Positions 6,045 through 7,421 of a DNA stretch of 7,421 bases are shown here, piece after piece. Positions within the stretch are counted from its first letter, which is position 1. Each line of letters begins with the position of its first letter. The translations under genes and the position numbers were made by a program. Location: contig JAUVLL010000163.1 of assembly GCA_030600745.1 (NCBI GenBank), positions 1 to 7,421 of the forward strand. The letters are read 5' to 3'. The notes below the pieces were generated by a model. That model was not told the DNA's origin, ran no database searches, and worked only from the letters and a program-made list of their open reading frames with translations. This DNA comes from Spirochaetaceae bacterium (GTDB lineage Bacteria > Spirochaetota > Spirochaetia > B11-G9).

Positions 6045-7066
6045 ACACCTTTTTCAATAATTCCTGCACCAATTACTGTATCTTCATCATAAAATACTGC
6101 TACCTGCCCGGGAGTAACAGCCCTTCTCTCTTCGGAGAAAATAACTTCTATCACATCCTGTTTAATTTCAGTCAGAGTTGCCGGCGCTCCATTGTCACGA
6201 TATCTGATTTTTGCATCAACAGTAATAGGGAAATCAGGCTTTTCAACTGAAATCCAATTACACAGGGAAACGATCATCCCTTTATTTAACAGATCACTGT
6301 TAAAGCCAAGAATTACTTCATTACTTTTTGGTTGAATAGCAATAACATAATAGGGCTCGGTACTGGAACTGATACAAAGTCCTCTTCGCTGTCCAATTGT
6401 ATAATTTTCAATTCCCTTATGTTTTCCCAAAATTATTCCGCTTTCATCAATAAAATTGCCCGGACCCCTTGACTTATCAATAAAGTCACGATAATCACCG
6501 GAACATAAATCCTGACTCTCTTTTTTGCCAGTAGTAAACAGTCCGGCCTGTTCTGCAATAATTCGTACTTCAGGTTTAGTTTTACCACCCAGGGGGAATA
6601 AAATTCTTTTAAGCTGTTTCTGTCTTAACATAGAGAGAAAATAAGCCTGATCTTTACCGTCATGAACACCTTTTTTCAGCAAATACCGGTTAGTTTTTAT
6701 ATTATACTCAATTATTGAATAGTGACCTGTTGCAAAGTAGTCAAAATCTGCTCCTAAAGAGAGTGCTTTTTCTATAAACAACCCGAATTTTACACCCCTG
6801 TTGCATATAACACATGGATTTGGAGTTTTACCGGAAGCGTATTCGTCTTTGATATAATTAACTACAATACTATTATATTCAGCTTTCATATCCACCTTTA
6901 AAAAGGGAATATCAAGGAACTTACAGACTTTTTCTGCATCACCTGCTGATGAGTCATCACCAAACAGGTTCATCCAGATCCCAATTACATCATGTCCCTC
7001 TTTTTTTAACAGGTATGCAACAACAGAAGAATCAACGCCCCCACTAATACCAACAGCTACTTTCAT
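6041..7066 (-). CDS. mnmA: tRNA-specific 2-thiouridylase MnmA
   Basis: MnmA activates U34 of tRNA-Lys, -Glu and -Gln with ATP and installs sulfur at C2 (s2U34), a cytoplasmic modification important for decoding. The 341-residue product shows the family landmarks in order: PP-loop SGGVDSS (8-14), TPNPCVICNRGVKF (81-94) with the conserved catalytic-type C88, the ATGHY motif (112-116), KDQAYFLS (138-145), ESQDLC with the second active-site C188 (183-188), and NYTIGQRRGL (221-230) opening the C-terminal beta-barrel. It is slightly shorter than the E. coli enzyme (about 368). C85, C88 and C188 together make a three-Cys set. The ATG at 7066 is preceded by AAGGGGAG and directly begins the PP-loop strand, so the start is secure. 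It appears monocistronic: the downstream cupin has its own promoter. Confidence 0.97.
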   Translation of the reverse strand: MKVAVGISGGVDSSVVAYLLKKEGHDVIGIWMNLFGDDSSAGDAEKVCKFLDIPFLKVDMKAEYNSIVVNYIKDEYASGKTPNPCVICNRGVKFGLFIEKALSLGADFDYFATGHYSIIEYNIKTNRYLLKKGVHDGKDQAYFLSMLRQKQLKRILFPLGGKTKPEVRIIAEQAGLFTTGKKESQDLCSGDYRDFIDKSRGPGNFIDESGIILGKHKGIENYTIGQRRGLCISSSTEPYYVIAIQPKSNEVILGFNSDLLNKGMIVSLCNWISVEKPDFPITVDAKIRYRDNGAPATLTEIKQDVIEVIFSEERRAVTPGQVAVFYDEDTVIGAGIIEKGV

Positions 7067-7095
7067 AGGCTCCCCTTATGACATCTGTGTAAAAC

Positions 7096-7101
7096 ATTAT
7101 A
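7096..7101 (-). promoter_or_regulatory. Probable -10 box of mnmA
   Basis: A perfect TATAAT lies on the minus strand 29 bases before the mnmA start codon. No good -35 is found at 16-18 bases; the nearest likeness, TTGCTA at 7127-7122, would need a 20-base spacer. The position suits a short leader, but the call rests on one hexamer in AT-rich DNA. Confidence 0.4.
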
Positions 7102-7320
7102 CTATTGAATAATGAAAACTTTAGCAATCTATCTCCTTTATATGGGAAAAGAACTTATATATCCAATTGACTTTATACTTGATATTGGCTTTATTAATAG
7201 GAAGTTGAAATATAATGTAAATCACATTTTCTTATAGTGATTGTATTTCATGCATTTTGATGTATTTCTAAATAGTTATGTAATAATTGATGTATTTATC
7301 AAAAATTAACTTTTAATATT
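7102..7320. other. AT-rich divergent intergenic region
   Basis: This region lies between mnmA (leftward) and the gene starting at 7383 (rightward). It contains no coding frame of convincing length and no RNA gene that I can fold. The only structure noticed is TTGATGTATTT occurring twice, described separately. It presumably holds upstream control sequences of the rightward gene. Confidence 0.55.
7257..7297 (+). repeat. Two direct copies of TTGATGTATTT, 30 bp apart
   Basis: TTGATGTATTT occurs exactly at 7257-7267 and 7287-7297. A looser relative, TGATTGTATTT, lies just upstream at about 7238-7248. The copies sit 27-67 bases upstream of the extended -10 promoter at 7321, a usual place for activator sites. 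An 11-mer in AT-rich DNA can repeat by chance, so function is only suggested. Confidence 0.35.
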
Positions 7321-7329
7321 TGGTATAAT
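7321..7329 (+). promoter_or_regulatory. Extended -10 promoter of the right-edge gene
   Basis: TGGTATAAT is a perfect extended -10 element (TGn followed by TATAAT). No recognisable -35 sits at the normal distance, which extended -10 promoters can tolerate. Transcription should start near 7336, about 47 bases before the ATG at 7383. Confidence 0.65.
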
Positions 7330-7331
7330 GA

Positions 7332-7359
7332 AGTATACTGTATTTTAAACAGAAATACT
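7332..7359. promoter_or_regulatory. Imperfect dyad at the expected transcription start (possible operator)
   Basis: AGTAT (7332-7336) pairs with ATACT (7355-7359), and the inner CTGT (7338-7341) with ACAG (7349-7352), around a seven-base A/T centre with a small asymmetry. ATACTGT also repeats directly at 7335-7341 and 7355-7361, exactly 20 bases apart. Lying on the start region of the extended -10 promoter, it could be a repressor site or an mRNA 5' hairpin. No regulator can be assigned. Confidence 0.4.
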
Positions 7360-7382
7360 GTTTTCCAGCCAGGGGGGAATGT

Positions 7383-7421
7383 ATGAGTTCTAAAAATATT
7401 GCATACCGAAATGATGCCTTT
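7383..7421 (+). CDS. Start of an unidentified plus-strand gene, cut by the window edge
   Basis: ATG at 7383 opens a frame (MSSKNIAYRNDAF) that continues to the last base. A strong RBS, AGGGGGG (7371-7377), lies five bases upstream, and an extended -10 promoter lies at 7321-7329. The earlier ATG at 7379 stops after four codons and is too close to the RBS, so 7383 is the start. Thirteen residues do not identify the product; there is no signal peptide in what is visible. It is divergent from mnmA. Confidence 0.75.
   Translation, partial: MSSKNIAYRNDAF

Noticed and set aside
7044..7127. Minus-strand TTG-started 27-codon frame with a perfect AAAGGAG five bases upstream (7139-7133), overlapping the start of mnmA
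   Set aside because: The RBS is good, but the frame runs through the probable mnmA -10 box, has no recognisable sequence, and ends within mnmA. A mapped transcript beginning upstream of 7139 would reopen the case for a leader peptide.
1..7421. CRISPR array, insertion sequence, toxin-antitoxin or defence system
   Set aside because: No regularly spaced repeats, transposase, small paired toxin-antitoxin frames or nuclease/helicase motifs are visible on either strand.

Overview
The window is an AT-rich bacterial segment. Every complete protein gene reads on the minus strand; one tRNA gene and one truncated gene at the right edge read on the plus strand. Lys-rich signal peptides followed by AXA-type cleavage sites, a C-terminal-aromatic beta-barrel protein and a periplasmic LolA-like protein show a diderm (two-membrane) organism. 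The AT-rich composition and this gene set would fit a spirochaete, but that assignment is a low-confidence impression; no ribosomal RNA or clade-specific marker is present.

Left to right: positions 1-15 hold only the first five codons of a minus-strand gene. Positions 16-322 are a very AT-rich intergenic stretch. A Rho-independent terminator at 321-353 closes the main operon. That operon, read right to left, is an RND/MMPL-family membrane transporter (4655-2355, TTG start), a LolA-like periplasmic protein (2355-1576) and an outer-membrane beta-barrel protein (1576-404). The three are joined by two identical one-base TAATG stop/start overlaps. Upstream lies a TetR-family regulator (5310-4726). 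Two nearly identical 20-bp dyads (GTTAGT-N8-ACTAAC) sit in front of the transporter and in front of the regulator. They are almost certainly the regulator's own operators, and they define a self-contained regulon.

The right part holds ordinary genes. A tRNA-Gly(GCC) on the plus strand has a promoter back-to-back with the tetR promoter. A small cupin protein (5913-5578) has its own promoter and a leader containing a GC-rich, foldable element (5928-6012) that is unlike its surroundings and may be a dispersed repeat. The tRNA 2-thiouridylase gene mnmA follows (7066-6041). From 7067 to the end is an AT-rich divergent intergenic region. It holds the mnmA promoter on one strand and, on the other, an extended -10 promoter, a dyad and the first 13 codons of a plus-strand gene.

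The most interesting system is the TetR, RND, LolA-like and beta-barrel set. It places one protein in each envelope compartment (inner membrane, periplasm, outer membrane) and looks like a ligand-induced machine moving lipid or hydrophobic molecules between membranes. The substrate cannot be read from the sequence.
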